This document shows positions 32,661 to 44,270 of a stretch of 64,000 nt of DNA, piece after piece. The stretch is taken from assembly GCA_034359265.1 (NCBI GenBank), contig CP136897.1, positions 26,158,001 to 26,222,000 on the forward strand, in the 5' to 3' direction. Position 1 is the stretch's first letter. Each line of letters starts with the position of its first letter. The notes under the pieces are model-generated. The model ran no database searches. It was not told where the DNA came from and saw only the letters and a program-made list of their open reading frames with translations. The position numbers and the translations under genes were made by a program. This DNA is from Canna indica (lineage: Eukaryota; Streptophyta; Magnoliopsida; Zingiberales; Cannaceae).

Positions 32661-34263
32661 GTTCTTTTTCTCTCTTTTCTTTTTCTTTTTCTTTTCTTTT
32701 TTTTCCATTGAGTTGTAAGGTCTCTGTTATGATTCTTTTCTCTTTTACTGATATCGTTTATTCAGACGTAGCTCCATGACCATATATGAGGTTCTGTTTT
32801 GTTTCATAACTTTAGCTGATCATAAACTTATACCAACTATATAATATTATGCATTAACAATTCGGATATTTGTTTTATTTGCCTGAATACATCTTGACAT
32901 GTTTAGTTGTGAAATGTCTGAATACCCTTCATTAATTCATTAATGTCATACTCCAGTTGTTTATACAGAGTATCCAAGATTAGTAAAGGAAAGAATCCAA
33001 GATGAGTATGCACATTACAAATACCAAGAGGATCCAGGTGTGCTACAAAAGTTAAAAGAGAGTTCAGCTTTAGCAAACCATCACCTGCATCAATATGGGC
33101 ATTAAATAGAAGTCTCCACCCTATAATTTTTCTTGTAGCGTTGTCTGAGACGCCTTTCACAATTGCATTTCTATTGGTTATATCGAATAAAAGAGAACAA
33201 AGATGGACATATTATAAATCAAGGATGGTAGCAAAACGAGAGGAAAATGTTTACTGCTCTCCAAGTAGTCGTAGGTGCAGCTGAGATGAAGCCTTTTTCT
33301 TTTTTTTTTCTTTGAAGGAAACGAAGCAACCTCGAGGGGTCGAAGGTTTCCCCTTACCTTACCATAACCTTTACTGTGCCCACCCCTAGTAATCTTCTAA
33401 CACTCCCACAGCTAACGTTGATTCGTCTAATTCCTTCAACCATACCCAATTTGTTGGCCGTGCCCTCTGACTCTAGTAATCTAGTAAACCAAAGCCAATC
33501 AGTTGGAGCAAAACAACCCAAGCCAGAATTACTGGCCGAATCTTGATTGGAGACCAAATGGTTGGTCCATTCACCTGATCTTGAATTGTTGGTGCTGACG
33601 ATTTGCTCCTTAATTGCTAGCTCATTCTAGGTCAATTTGATTCCATCACCCACTTGCCGCAACCACGGTTGCGCTTCTTTGACCAGCCTCTCATTAATTC
33701 CCTACTAATTTACTTTATTGCTCACGAGTCACGATATACTTACTGTAATTTTCTTACGGCTTTATCAATTAAATCCCTTGGCTAATTGGTTTTTCAATTA
33801 AGTACGTCTTTGACTAATTTGCTAATTTACTTTATTTTTTCAAGTTTTGTTTTTTAATTGATGTTTATTTCTTTTCAACCTTGTGCTTGTCAGTGGATGC
33901 TCCTATTAATGCATAATTTAACACAGGGTTAACCGCCAAAAAATATCTCAAATGCTTTTATCAAAATTTTAATTTTAGATTGAGCTAAAAAATTCATCAT
34001 ATTTTGGGGTTGCTTATTGAAGAAGTTACGTGAAAAATAACTTTCTATGAAGTAGAATTTTTTCTCCTTATTTGATTGGTAGAAAATCAGCAAAACTCGA
34101 GAAGTAGCTATCTATTAAGTAAGTTTTTACTTCATGTATTTTTTAGAACATAAATCACAATTAAGTAAGATTATGATTTGTTAATCAATTTATATTATAC
34201 AACTAATATATAACTAAAATATATAGCTTATATTATAATGTTATACAATTATATATATATATA
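32661..34263. other. 3' flank of the ATPase gene, nothing recognised
   Basis: A pyrimidine-rich stretch (CTTTTTCTTTTC...) follows the stop codon, then AT-rich sequence. Open frames at 32903-33160 and 33354-33557 have no recognisable domain. No obvious poly(A) hexamer of the AATAAA form was found close to the stop, though plant signals are often divergent. Confidence 0.5.
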
Positions 34264-34542
34264 TATTTCAAAAGTAGAAATTTCATTCCATTAAGGAAGA
34301 GCAAATAGACTGACATAAGTCCATGTCAGCAGAAGAGTCGTACGGTACAATCGTCAAAAAAACTACATGCAAACAGGATCCTGTGGAACCCATGCAAGGG
34401 ACGGCTATTGCGGTGGAGGATTCTGGGTATGATTCATTTTACTTGCAGCGTTGAGGGAGAAAGCCTGTGAAAGCACCGAGTCTGCACTCATCGTCCAGTT
34501 TTCAAACCGACATTTTTTTCGGAGATTCCAGAGGCTCCAAAG

Positions 34543-35193
34543 CAAGGTTTAAAATCTCGGTACCGGTACCAATTTCGGTCACCGGCCGAAACCGGTACCG
34601 TACCGTACCGTACCGTACCGTACCGACACACGGTACGGTCCGGTATGGAAAATAGCATACCGGTTTTTTATTTATTTATTTATTTATTTAAAGAGTTAGA
34701 TATAACTCTAATAATACATAATTGATGAATAAATGCTTAAAATTAATATTCAAATGTCAAATACATAAATTCAATGTTTAAAAGCCATTTGGTACTCTAT
34801 TAGGATTTTTCATAGAAACAAGAGAATAACATTAGAATTAATACCATGTGTTGGTACGCAACATAAGACGTACCAACTCATGATATTCATCATCTTAGTT
34901 GATGTTGCGCTACGCAGAGTCTTCGGCGGTCCCGCTTTTAAACATTGTATTCATGTATTTGACATTTGAATATTGATTTTAAGCATTTATTCATCAATTG
35001 TATTATCAGAATTATATCTAACTCTAAAAAAAAACCCGATATCGTGTAATACCGGACGGTATAATACATATATCGCCCGGTATAATACATATACCCGGTA
35101 TTTTCAAATACCAGGTATATCGAATACCGGAATCCCCAAAAACCGGTATATACCGGCCGGTATATACCGTTTCGGGCGGTTTTTTAAACCTTA
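34543..35193. mobile_element. hAT element (651 bp) with 8-bp target duplication
   Basis: Flanked by CTCCAAAG on both sides (34535-34542 and 35194-35201). The ends CAAGGTTTAAAA and TAAGGTTTAAAA (right end reverse-complemented) are inverted repeats, with GGTACCGG/CCGGTATA-rich subterminal zones. It interrupts the LINE between the zf-RVT region and the 3' end. Non-coding. Confidence 0.9.
34594..34627. repeat. (GTACC)n microsatellite
   Basis: About six pentanucleotide copies, GTACCGTACC, inside the hAT element, continuing its GGTACC-rich left end. Confidence 0.85.
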
Positions 35194-35201
35194 CTCCAAA
35201 G

Positions 35202-35764
35202 GATACATGCCAGGAGCTCCATTTCGCGGCGATTTTGCCGAAGCATGCTGCGCGAGTTCAACCACCACACATGGAAGATGTTGCCAGGAAGGCGAGGAGC
35301 AAGCATCAACCCAGAACGCAGCCACACCTCATTAGCAATCCGACAGTGAAGGAAGAGATGAGTGGCCCCTTCAGATGCCGCATTGCAGAGGGAGCATAGG
35401 TTGTCTTGCATGGGGATGTGTTTTCTACATAATGCGTCCTTTAGCGGGAGACAATTGTGTAGGAGACGCCAAGAGAAGACCTTAATCTTCGGGGGGAGCT
35501 CAATTTCCAAACACTATTCCACGAGAAACCTGGAGAATTTAAAGAGGCAAGGTTTCCTGTCGGAGAGAGGTTACTCGCCAATTTATACCCAGAAGCCACC
35601 ATATAGTGGCTGGACTTGTAGTAGTGCCAAGTCCAAGAGTCCCGGGTGACATGAACGCGAATGTTGAAGATTTCCTCGAAGAGAGGCAGAGGGAACCAGG
35701 ATCGAACCAAAGGAGCGTTCCACAACCTCGTATCCTTGTCGAAAATTTTTGAAACCAGACTCAC
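35202..35764 (-). pseudogene. LINE zf-RVT domain
   Basis: Minus-strand reading gives KIFDKDTRLWN, then WTWHYYKSSHYMVASGYKLA and, after a one-base shift near 35505, PPKIKVFSWRLLHNCLPLKD followed by the zinc site LCSLCNAASEGATHLFLHC. The downstream IFHVWWL block completes the domain. It is the C-terminal part of LINE ORF2 and is frameshifted. Confidence 0.88.
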
Positions 35765-36117
35765 CTATGAAGCTTCCGGCGAGGGACCAAGCATGGTGAA
35801 GTGTGGCTCAATGGGAAGCCAGGGAGAGTTAACTATTTCTGCCGTTGATAAGGTGCCGATCCGGAGACGTGAACCCCAGCGAAGAACATCTCTACCTTTA
35901 AGCATGCTGCACCAGCCCCATGAAGAATTATTTTTTGCCTATGCATTGAAGAAATCAGTGTATGGGAAGTACTTGCCCTTCCATGTTTGTCCCATCAGCG
36001 AGTCCTGCCTTGTAAGTAATCTCCAACCATGCTTGGCAAGCAAAGCAAGGTTTATACGACGACATTCTTTGAACCCAAGGCCACCATCTGCGAAGCACTC
36101 GCAAAGTTTATCCCATT

Positions 36118-37460
36118 TCATCCAGTGGAGGCCTCTTTTGACATGCTTCGACGACCACCAAAAATTACTACAGGGTTGGTCGATTTTTTTTTGCATAGGG
36201 AGTCCGAAATGAAGAAGCAAGAAATAGTATAGTTCGGGATAGTCGCCAAAACCGCTTTGATAAGTACAACTTTATCGGCGCGGGAAAGGAATCTAGCCGA
36301 CCAGCTTTCCATTTTTCGACGGATCTTGGCTAGTATAAATTCAAACGTACTTTTCTTTGATATGTTGATAAGAGAGGGAAGACCGAGATATTGATCTTGG
36401 CTGCCAATGTGGGCAATGTGAAGAATTGAGCTTACAGAATGCCGAAGATGCTGAGAGGAGTTTGAGGAGAAGAAAATGGTCGACTTCTGCGGATTGATTT
36501 GTTGGCCGCCGATATCTTCGAACTCCTTGAGAGAATCCTTTATGCATTGAGCGTGATGCTGGTCCGCTTTGCTGAAGATGACCACGTCGTCCGCGAAGAA
36601 AAGGGACGTAAGTTCAGGGCAATGTCGGCCAACTGTGATGCCTTGACAGCTTGCTTGGGAGAATTTGTGTTTAAGAATATGCGTGAGGCCTTCCATGCAA
36701 GCAAGAAAAGAAAAGGCGATAAGGGATCGCCTTGTCGGAGACCCCGACTAGGTTTGAAGTAGCCAAATTTGCTTCCTGATAAACTTATCGAGTAGGAAAC
36801 GGTAGTGATGCATTGCATGATGATGGAGATGAAGTCATCTTCTGAGAATCCCAAGGCCTGCATGATGGTGGCAATGAAGCTCCACTCTACCTTATCATAT
36901 GCGCTGCTCATATCAATTTTGAGGGCCATCTCGTTGGAAGAATTCCGAGGTTTGGATTTTAGATGATGCATGACCTCATGCGCAAGGAGAATGTTTTCAG
37001 AGATTAGGCGACCTTGCACAAACACACTTTGGTTTGGGGAGATTATCTTCTCCATCAGAGGCTACAACCGATGAGCCAGTATCTTGGAACTTATCTTGTA
37101 TATCACATTACACAAGCTTATCGGTCAAAGGTGGGACATATTCGTTACCCTTTGGGTATAAGAGCAATAGTTGTGTCATTTAAGGCTCTGAGAATTTGCT
37201 TCTACCTGAAGAAGGAGGATATTGTCGCCGTTATGTCTCCGCCGATTACTTCCCAGTGGTAGCGGAAGAAGGCGCCCGTGAAGCCGTCGAGGCCCGGTAC
37301 ACTATTTGGGTCAATTGAGAAGACAACTCTTTTTACTTCCTCGCGGGATACTGGCCGCATGAGCCAGTTATTATTCCTCTTGGAAATCATCCGTTGCATA
37401 TTGTGGATGCAGTCATTCATATTGCGGGGTTTCGAGGAGATAAATCAGTGTTGTAAATGA
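36118..37460 (-). pseudogene. LINE reverse transcriptase domain
   Basis: N-terminal block IDPNSVPGLDGFTGAFFRYHW (37310-37250), then SPNQSVFVQGRLISENILLAH, EMALKIDMSSAYDKVEWSF, PSRGLRQGDPLSPFLFLLAW, a frameshift, and the catalytic FFADDVVIFSKAD near 36600-36565. It closes with QYLGLPS and KVVLIKAVLATIPNY. The catalytic aspartates are kept, but stops near 37202 and 37100 and frameshifts kill the frame. Confidence 0.92.
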
Positions 37461-38070
37461 GTAAGCGCCACATCTGCCACTTGATCCGTTCCTTAAACCT
37501 AGGAGCCGTTTTGGTTTTGTATGCGGGATAACCGGTTCCTTACTTGGCGATTTTTGGTTCAAGCATGGAAGAAAGTCGTGTTTTTATCCCCTTCTTTGAG
37601 CTAGCGTAACCTGGATTTTTGTCTCCAATATTATTCTTCGTCATTCAAGGCCGATGAGAGCTCCGATTCAAGGATGCATTTTGTCGTCATGGAGTCGGGA
37701 TCATTCGACGACGAGAGAGCTTGAAGTTGCCTGTGTAAAGACTGAATCCTTTTGTTGGAGTTAAAGCTATTTTGTTTAAGCCATGAAAGGATTCTGTGCT
37801 TTACCTTTTTTAGCTTTGTGAATACCTAATATTGAAGAGTTCTGTTAACAGGTTGTTGCCATAATTCGGTAGTCAGCTCATTGATCTGGTCGATCGTCAA
37901 CCAACGCTTGTCGAATTTGAACTGGCAGGGTGGTTGTTGAAAGGCAATGGATCGAAGAAGTAGAGGTCTATGATCACTGCCAATGTCGTCTAGGTGAGAT
38001 ACATTGTAATGGCACTAGATGTCATGACCATTCGCTGAGCCCAGGTAACAGTCAAGGACCTTTTCTACCA

Positions 38071-38200
38071 TCTAGGTTCCTTGACGTCTGTTGCACCAGG
38101 TGAAGGGGTGACCTGAGGTGGGGAGTTCGATTAGGTTGGACTCGTTAATTAGCTGCAGAATATGGTAGCTCATGCTTGGGTGGTACTTAGCACCTCCAAG
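38071..38200 (-). pseudogene. LINE endonuclease, C-terminal piece
   Basis: Encodes AKYHPSMSYHILQLINESNLIELPTSGHPFTWCNRRQ in pieces, the end of the apurinic-type endonuclease of plant LINEs. It joins directly to the N-terminal piece when the hAT element 38201-38769 and one target duplication are removed. Confidence 0.88.
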
Positions 38201-38769
38201 TAGGGGTGTGCACGGGTACCGGGTAGACCCGGAACCGGTTGGAACCGACCCGATCGGGTAGGTTCCGGGTAGACCCAAATTAAATCCGGGTAGGGTCCGG
38301 GTAACAAATCAAGGAACCGATTAAAATCGGTTCCGGTTCCGGGTTCAACATGTCGGGACCCGAAACCGGAACCGAAACCTGTACCAAGTTATATATATTT
38401 AATTATTTAACTCGAATCCGATATATTAGATAATAGATATATTTAATTAGGAGCCTATTTGTAATTTCTCAATATAATTTATTGGTTACACTACATATAT
38501 TACTATTTTTGTCACAAAACAATAATAGAAATTATAGTGAACATTAACAAACCCTTTCATTCATTAATTCATTATTTTCTATTCACACTAATAAAATTAA
38601 ATAGGTGATCCAATAGGGTACCCGGAACCGGAACCACCGGTTCCAGGTAGGGTCCGGTTCTAGGTTCCAACAGGGTAGGGTCTGGGTCCAAAATATAAGA
38701 ACCAGTCCTATATAGGGTAGGGTCTGGGTATCATGAAAATTACAGGGTACCCGGACCCACTCACCCCTA
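38201..38769. mobile_element. hAT element (569 bp) with perfect 8-bp target duplication
   Basis: CCTCCAAG flanks both sides (38193-38200 and 38770-38777). Termini TAGGGGTG...CACCCCTA are perfect 8-base inverted repeats, and subterminal regions hold repeated GGGTACC/GGTTCC motifs. No ORF. It is a small relative of the element at 8058-10915, inserted in the endonuclease of the LINE. Confidence 0.93.
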
Positions 38770-39221
38770 CCTCCAAGCTTCTCCTCAAGCCGCAATGTTG
38801 AATTGAAATCTCCTCCTAGGAGAGCAGGAAAAGAGCAGCCCTGAACCTTATGGTTAAGATCAGTGACTTGTTGGGAACGGATGCTAGGGTCGTAGTGGAG
38901 ATGTAAGACAAAGAAGAAGAATTGTTGGGAGGGATCCGCCGTGGCGAGGTGAGCTTGGATGAAGAACAAATTTGCAGTTACCACAGAAACGTTCACTGAT
39001 GACTTCCAAGCAAGTAGGAGACCTCCTTTTCTTCCAATCGAGGGCACCGAGAACATGCAATCCAAATCACATCTCAGTAATAGGCTTTTGAATTTTAAAG
39101 CGTCTTCTTTTACCTCAGATAAAAAAATCACTTTCGGGGAATATTTAGAACAAATGTTCTGAAGATTGAAACTAGTCAAGGAATTCCCCAAACCTTGACA
39201 GTTCCAAGTGAGGATGTTCAT
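38770..39221 (-). pseudogene. LINE ORF2 start: endonuclease, N-terminal piece
   Basis: ORF2 begins MNILTWNCQGLGN, continues with VIFLSEVKE (the catalytic glutamate block) and GGLLLAWKSSV, and ends ALLGGDFNSTLRLEEKLGG with the DFN active-site motif. The endonuclease nicks target DNA to prime reverse transcription. Truncated only by the hAT insertion at 38769. Confidence 0.92.
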
Positions 39222-39235
39222 TGATTAGTTCGAGG

Positions 39236-39338
39236 TCAGTCTAGGCTGGCTTCCTCCACCTGATTAGTATTTTCCGCAGTAATCACAAACTTGGCCTTCT
39301 TAGGGTCCACAGGATTGCCTCCTTCATGTGGCCATTTC
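39236..39338 (-). pseudogene. LINE ORF1 C-terminal tail
   Basis: Reads WPHEGGNPVDPKKAKFVITA then the last residues and a stop just before the ORF2 start. The upstream part of ORF1 is on the other side of the Copia insertion. Confidence 0.65.
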
Positions 39339-40813
39339 TGTTGGCTTTAGGTTTTCAACCCTAGTCTTAATCTCGGTTTTGATGATAACAAATATGAGAC
39401 TAATGATTTCATTGAGAATATCTTCAGGTTCTATATCAGTAGTGTTCTATGTCCTCGATCGGAAAAATCGAAGAAATTGATAAATCGGAAGGACATTGAT
39501 CGTCGCGCTCAGGTTCGTCATGGAAGTTTCTCGAAGATCGACGAATGCACAGTCATATTGGACGAGCTCAAATATCACTTGAAAGCTCTCCAAGTTGATG
39601 GTCGTTGAATGCCGGAACTCGGAAACGAAGCGAGGAAGAAGAAGACTGAAGAAATCACATTCAGCCTAGGTTCGGTCGATCAGTCGGTCGACCGATCGAA
39701 GGTAAAGAAAGCCGCAGCAGCTACTTCGATCGACTGGGCAGTCGACCGATTGAAGCCCAAAATGGGCAGTAGCCTGTCGGTCAACCAATCGGTCAATCGA
39801 CCTGCGGATATCCGAGATGCAAAACTTGCGTCGATCGACCGATGGGTCGATCGAAGGCAGGATCGTAATTTTGCGTCTGGGCGATCAGCCCGTCGGTCGA
39901 TCGACCACAGAGAGATGGGAAGCGGTCGAATGACCGATCGATCGGTCAGTCGACCGACCAATCGACTGTCGGCCTGCAACGGATAGTTTTCTATCCGTTG
40001 AAGCTACCGTTTCTTCGTAAGGCATAAATATACCTGTTCTAACATCTTTTAACACTTCTTCCTTGTCTCATACATTTATCTTTGACCACTCTAAAAGGAG
40101 ATTAAAGCCTTCCAACAATTGATTGAAGTGCGCTTTGTTTCTTTCCGCGAACAATTTTTTCAAGCGCACAAGCTGGGCTCAACTCGAGATTTGATCAAGC
40201 TCTACCTCTTGATGAGTTGAAGGTGCCAAAGGCTTGCAAAGGAGCTTTTACTATTGGTTTAAATCTTAGCTCTTTTGATTGTAATTTTACCTGTTATTTG
40301 AATGTTTTATTTGAATTTGAGTTTGTAAGACCTAGGTTGTTAGGTCTTGTATGTGAAGTGGTATCCTTGGTGTAGAAGGAGTAAAGTCACTTGTGTAAAC
40401 TTAGTGTTTACTAGGATTAGTTTAGTTGTCCCTTAGGGTTGAGGTGGAAGAGTGCTCTCGATAAGAAGACGATGACTTCCGGGTGTGGAAGTGCCTTAGG
40501 TCGAGAGTGCGACTCTTCGGTGAAAAGTCCTCTGTGTAAGGGAAACCTAATTAATCTAGTAAAACCTAGTTTGGAAATCCTAAGCGGGGTGCTTAGGTAG
40601 TGGAGTAGGCATTGGGGCCGAACCACTATAAATTCGTGTGTTTGCATTGTTTTAAATTGCTTGTGCTTAATTGCTCTATCTTGCTTCCGCATTCAATCGC
40701 ATAATTGCATCTTGCCTAAACAATCTAAGTAATCAATTAAAATTGGAATTTAGGCTAATTAATTTAGTAAACACACTATTCACCCCCCCTCTAGTGTCGT
40801 CATTTCAACTTCA
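39339..40813 (+). repeat. Copia 5' LTR (1.47 kb)
   Basis: Begins TGTTGGCTTTAGG and shares GTTTTGATGATAACAAA with the LTR starts at 45767, 48274 and (inverted) 59603 and 63764. It ends ...TTCA two bases before a primer binding site. Bases 39670-39990 are dense in GGTCGATCGACC-like short palindromes that read as repeated VDRS codons. No 3' LTR exists for this copy. Confidence 0.88.
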
Positions 40814-40815
40814 AT

Positions 40816-40827
40816 TGGTATCAAAGC
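40816..40827 (+). other. Primer binding site (initiator tRNA-Met)
   Basis: TGGTATCAAAGC, complementary to the 3' end of plant initiator tRNA-Met apart from one base (usual TGGTATCAGAGC), placed two bases after the LTR. Confidence 0.85.
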
Positions 40828-40880
40828 GGGTTCGTAGATTGAGATTTCACCATCTCCTCTACAACGTCTCTAGATGTAAA

Positions 40881-42248
40881 ATGGCTCTAGAGTGTGTAGC
40901 GTCTATACCCCCTAGGTTCGATGAGTCTAACTTTGGTCTTTGGAAGAGTAGAATGTATACTTTCCTAAAGACTCAAGGTTTAGGTGTTTTTAATATGGTA
41001 AAGATGAAATATGTTGAACCTAAGAAAAATATGGACTCATGGACCCAAGAACAAATTAATATGTTTGAATTAAATGCTAAAGCAACTAATTGCATATATT
41101 GTTCTTTGGGAAATAATATATTTGAAAAAATCATACATTGTACTTCCGCATTTGATATTTGAGCTTGTTTAAATGTCTTATATGATTATGCTAAAACCGA
41201 GGAGTTAGAAACTTTTAATGTGGATAGTGATGACAATTGCCATCCTTCCAATGCTAACATGGTTTTTGGAGCCCAAAGTGTCTCTAGTCATAGGAGCACT
41301 AAAAGCTGGAAGAGAAAGGTGATTTGCCAAGAGAAAGGGCATGTAAGGAAGAATTGCCCTACCATGAAGAACAAGGCAAAGAGGAGATCAAATGCTTCCA
41401 TATCATCCTACTCAAGTGAAGCATCCTCCCTTCATAACTATAAAGTCATCTCAAAAGAATTCCTTATGAATGATAACAATGAGGTACACTCCACCTCTTC
41501 TAGTATTAACTCATCTAGCTCTCATGATTTGCTCTATGATGAACTAATGGATGAGTACAAAAATATGTATGCCTTGTTAATTAGAAAAGATAAAGAGAAC
41601 CAAAATTTGAAGAAAGAAAACTTAAACCTTAGCTCTTAATTACATGATGTAAAATTAGAAAATGAGAAGCTAAAACTTAGTGTCTCCAATTCATGCCATG
41701 ATACCTTAAGTGTTGACACTAAAGATTTAAAAAACAAAAATGACATCCTAAAGAATGAAAATAGTATGTTGAAAACCCAATTGCATGCTATTTTAAAATC
41801 CATGAACGACTTAAAAAATGAGGTTATTTTTCTAAATAAGAAAGTCAATAATCTATATAGCAATTCATCTTCTAAGAATTCTAGAAATGCAAATGTTTCT
41901 TTCAAGAATGCTTATGCACATCATGCTTCTCATATCAAATATTCTACAACTAAACCTCATGCTCAAAAGAAGAATGTATCTTTTAAGAATGCTCATGCTC
42001 ATCTTAGTTCAAATGACAAGTATTCTAAAAATAAAACTAATGTCCTTAGCATAAATAAAATGTTTCATGAACATTATTTTTGTTGTGGTGTGTATGGGCA
42101 TGTCATTTATGATTGCACTTTAAAGAGAAATTCAAGTGTTACTAGGACACTTTGGATACCTAAGCCCACTAACCCCCAAGGACCCAAAGCCATTTGGGTA
42201 CCAAAAATTTCATGCTCTATTGTAGGGGGAGCAACCACACAAGGGTAA
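40881..42248 (+). pseudogene. Copia gag polyprotein relic
   Basis: One reading frame of 455 codons interrupted by stops at 41160-41162 and 41637-41639. It starts MALECVASIPPRFDESNFGLW (gag N-terminal domain), then has a degenerate zinc knuckle CQEKGHVRKNCP, a Lys/Glu-rich coiled-coil-like segment (residues ~220-310), and a second knuckle-like CCGVYGHVIYDCTLK before the WVPK motif that normally precedes protease. Gag would package the element RNA. No protease, integrase, RT or RNase H follows. Confidence 0.85.
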
Positions 42249-43500
42249 AGGAAAGTGAAGAATTAAAGTTGACCATGAACTTAAATGAAGTATGATTCCT
42301 TGGTTGCAACTTCAAATCATCATGATGCCATAGGTATGGAAATTGGCATCTAGGTATACCTTTTTATCATCTCCTTACTTTGGCTTGTTTTATTTAAATT
42401 GGAGTTACGATACATGCTTAAAATTGATTGATTTTTCCCGCTCTTAATATCTTTCAAAAACGTTTTTGATTTTTTGATTTCCGGTCTCCTCGGAGACCTA
42501 TGTAGCCTGTAATGGGCCTAAGCGACCTTGTGGTTCTAAATTGTAGGCACATTGTGGCCTTTCAATTTTCTACCAATAGGAAGGGTTGGAGATCTTTTGT
42601 TCATATTTATTTCATTTGTGATCTCTTAAAATTCGTTTTGGTATGACTTGATTTCATTTAAAATGAATTTCAAAATATTTAGCAAAGTGAACTTTTATAA
42701 TAATATTTGATGCTTCTCTTTGCTTTTTGGTTTGGTTAGCTTGCTAAGTAGCTATATTTTTACTAAGACATAAGTGTAGCTTACTTGCAAGTTATAAGTT
42801 TTTAGGAAGGCTAATTAGAATAAAAAAATTAGTTTGGCTAAATTTTCATGAATTAAGTATAACTTTGATAAATTCAAAATCTTAATGTTATACCTCAATG
42901 CTTATGCTTAAAATATGTCTCTTTACTCATGATGATAATTACATGTAAAATCCTTGATTTCTCATGAGTAGGTAAAACTTTAGTACTGACAAATTTCATT
43001 GAATGAAACTTGCTCTAGGTAAACATTTATTATTAGAGATCTCCTTGTAAGACCAAACTAGTTTAACATGGTTAGAGACCTTATTCCTCAAATGGTTCAC
43101 ATCTTAAGATCCCTGAGATTCATTTTGATATCATGAAAACTCATTTAAAATGAATCTCTACTATCTAGCATAGGTTAAGGCTTTTAAATGAAACTTTGTA
43201 TTGAACCATTGCTATTTAGTATGATAGCTTGCTAGTAGACATATTATTTTATTATGCTACTAATGAAGTCTACTTGCAAGTTGTGTATGCTAATGAAAGA
43301 CTATGCTATCTAAGAGAAAATGAAAAATGAAATGAAAAGTTGGGCAAAATTTCTAAGACTAAGGTATGAATTTAATTTTGCAAAAAATTTAGTATAATAA
43401 TTGAATATCCATGCTTAATGATGTCTCTATACTCATGAGTATTTTTGCATGATAAACATTGAATTTTCATGAGTAGGTAATTTCATGATAACTAGGCAAT
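42249..43500 (+). repeat. Noncoding Copia tail with a ~490-bp diverged tandem duplication
   Basis: Two diverged copies (roughly 42600-43000 and 43105-43495) share CATTTAAAATGAAT, AGCTTGCTAG/AAG, TACTTGCAAGTT, and a closing CATGAGTAGGTAA. The same order is kept at an offset of about 490-505 bases. It occupies the place where pol should be. A GGTCTCC/GGAGACC hairpin lies at 42484-42499. No LTR closes it, so the right junction to the LINE near 43500 is approximate. Confidence 0.65.
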
Positions 43501-44240
43501 TTTATGATATTAATATTGAATGTTGTTTTGATGTCCAGTCTGATCGATTGTTCAACATTAATATGAACGCGGGTCTTGTATATGAAACCTTGGGGATCTC
43601 TTACTGTAAATAGTCCCTCCTTTTCAATCCTGCCAAGTCTCGAGCAAATCTTCCATCCTGTAGGTAAGTTTTTGATTTGGCCCGGAATACCGCAGCATTG
43701 GATCCAGAACAGGGCGATTTGATAGTCGTAATCTTTGATATCATTGCCGCGTTCCCATCGCCGAAGAACTAGCAGTTGGTTCTTATAGAGCCATGGTTGG
43801 TTCCGAAGGATTTTTATCATCGGGAGGAGTTCCTCGAAGTAGAAGATGAAGGTGTGATCGTCCACCTCCTCGCATCGGAAGCCTTTTGGAGAATTCTAGA
43901 TCTGGGAGAGCACGACCTGAAGAGTGTTTGGGACTAGATTTTTCTCGGTCCACACCTTTCTGATTAGGCAATGGGATGCGTCAGTTGATTCATAATCAGA
44001 TGCCTACTCCTCATCTAGGATAACAATATCCTCTTCAGGTTACACCTCGGAGGACGAGGAGGATGTGTTGAACAGTTTCGTAACTGGGTGGCAGTGGCGT
44101 GTGGTACTCCATACTGGAGAAAAACTTCACCTGGAAGAGAAGGAGAAAGATCGAAGACCGAACGAAGATCACCGGAGGAAGACCTGTACGAAAAGTCGCC
44201 ATAGAGACGTCGCCAGGGAAACGTCGCCAGGAGTTCAAAT
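43500..44240 (-). pseudogene. LINE ORF1: DUF4283 domain
   Basis: Minus-strand reading passes an acidic leader (EEDIVILDEE), then CLIRKVWTEKNLVPNTLQVV and the DUF4283 core LRNQPWLYKNQLLVLRRWERG, FWIQCCGIPGQIKNLPTGWK and ICSRLGRIEKEG (43865-43610). DUF4283 is the nucleic-acid-binding region of plant LINE ORF1. Stops (for example near 43905 and 44000) break it. The zinc-knuckle part between this and the tail at 39236-39338 is missing. Confidence 0.85.
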
Positions 44241-44270
44241 GATAGAAAACTAAGTTATCCTATAATATGC

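Larger units (their letters stand above)
34264..44260 (-). mobile_element. Minus-strand LINE with three nested insertions
   Basis: The 3' end lies near 34264 (reading ATGAAATTTCTACTTTTGAAA on the minus strand). Then, moving right: zf-RVT, RT, endonuclease, the end of ORF1, and after a Copia insertion the DUF4283 domain of ORF1. Two hAT elements (34543-35193, 38201-38769) and one Copia (39339 to ~43500) split it. ORF2 starts at ATG 39221, 15 bases after the ORF1 stop (39236-39238). Confidence 0.8.

Noticed and set aside
32903..33160. 85-codon minus-strand frame downstream of the ATPase
   Set aside because: No family resemblance, no conserved motif and no structural context; could be an old repeat but unsupported.
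34594..34627. Telomeric-type or centromeric repeat
   Set aside because: It is a short GTACC pentanucleotide run inside a hAT element, not a telomere motif.
35661..36212. Plus-strand 183-codon frame
   Set aside because: Antisense to the LINE reverse transcriptase and linker; the minus strand carries the recognisable motifs.
39609..39986. VDRSV-repeat protein
   Set aside because: Lies in a Copia LTR and derives from GGTCGATCGACC palindromes; both strands are open.
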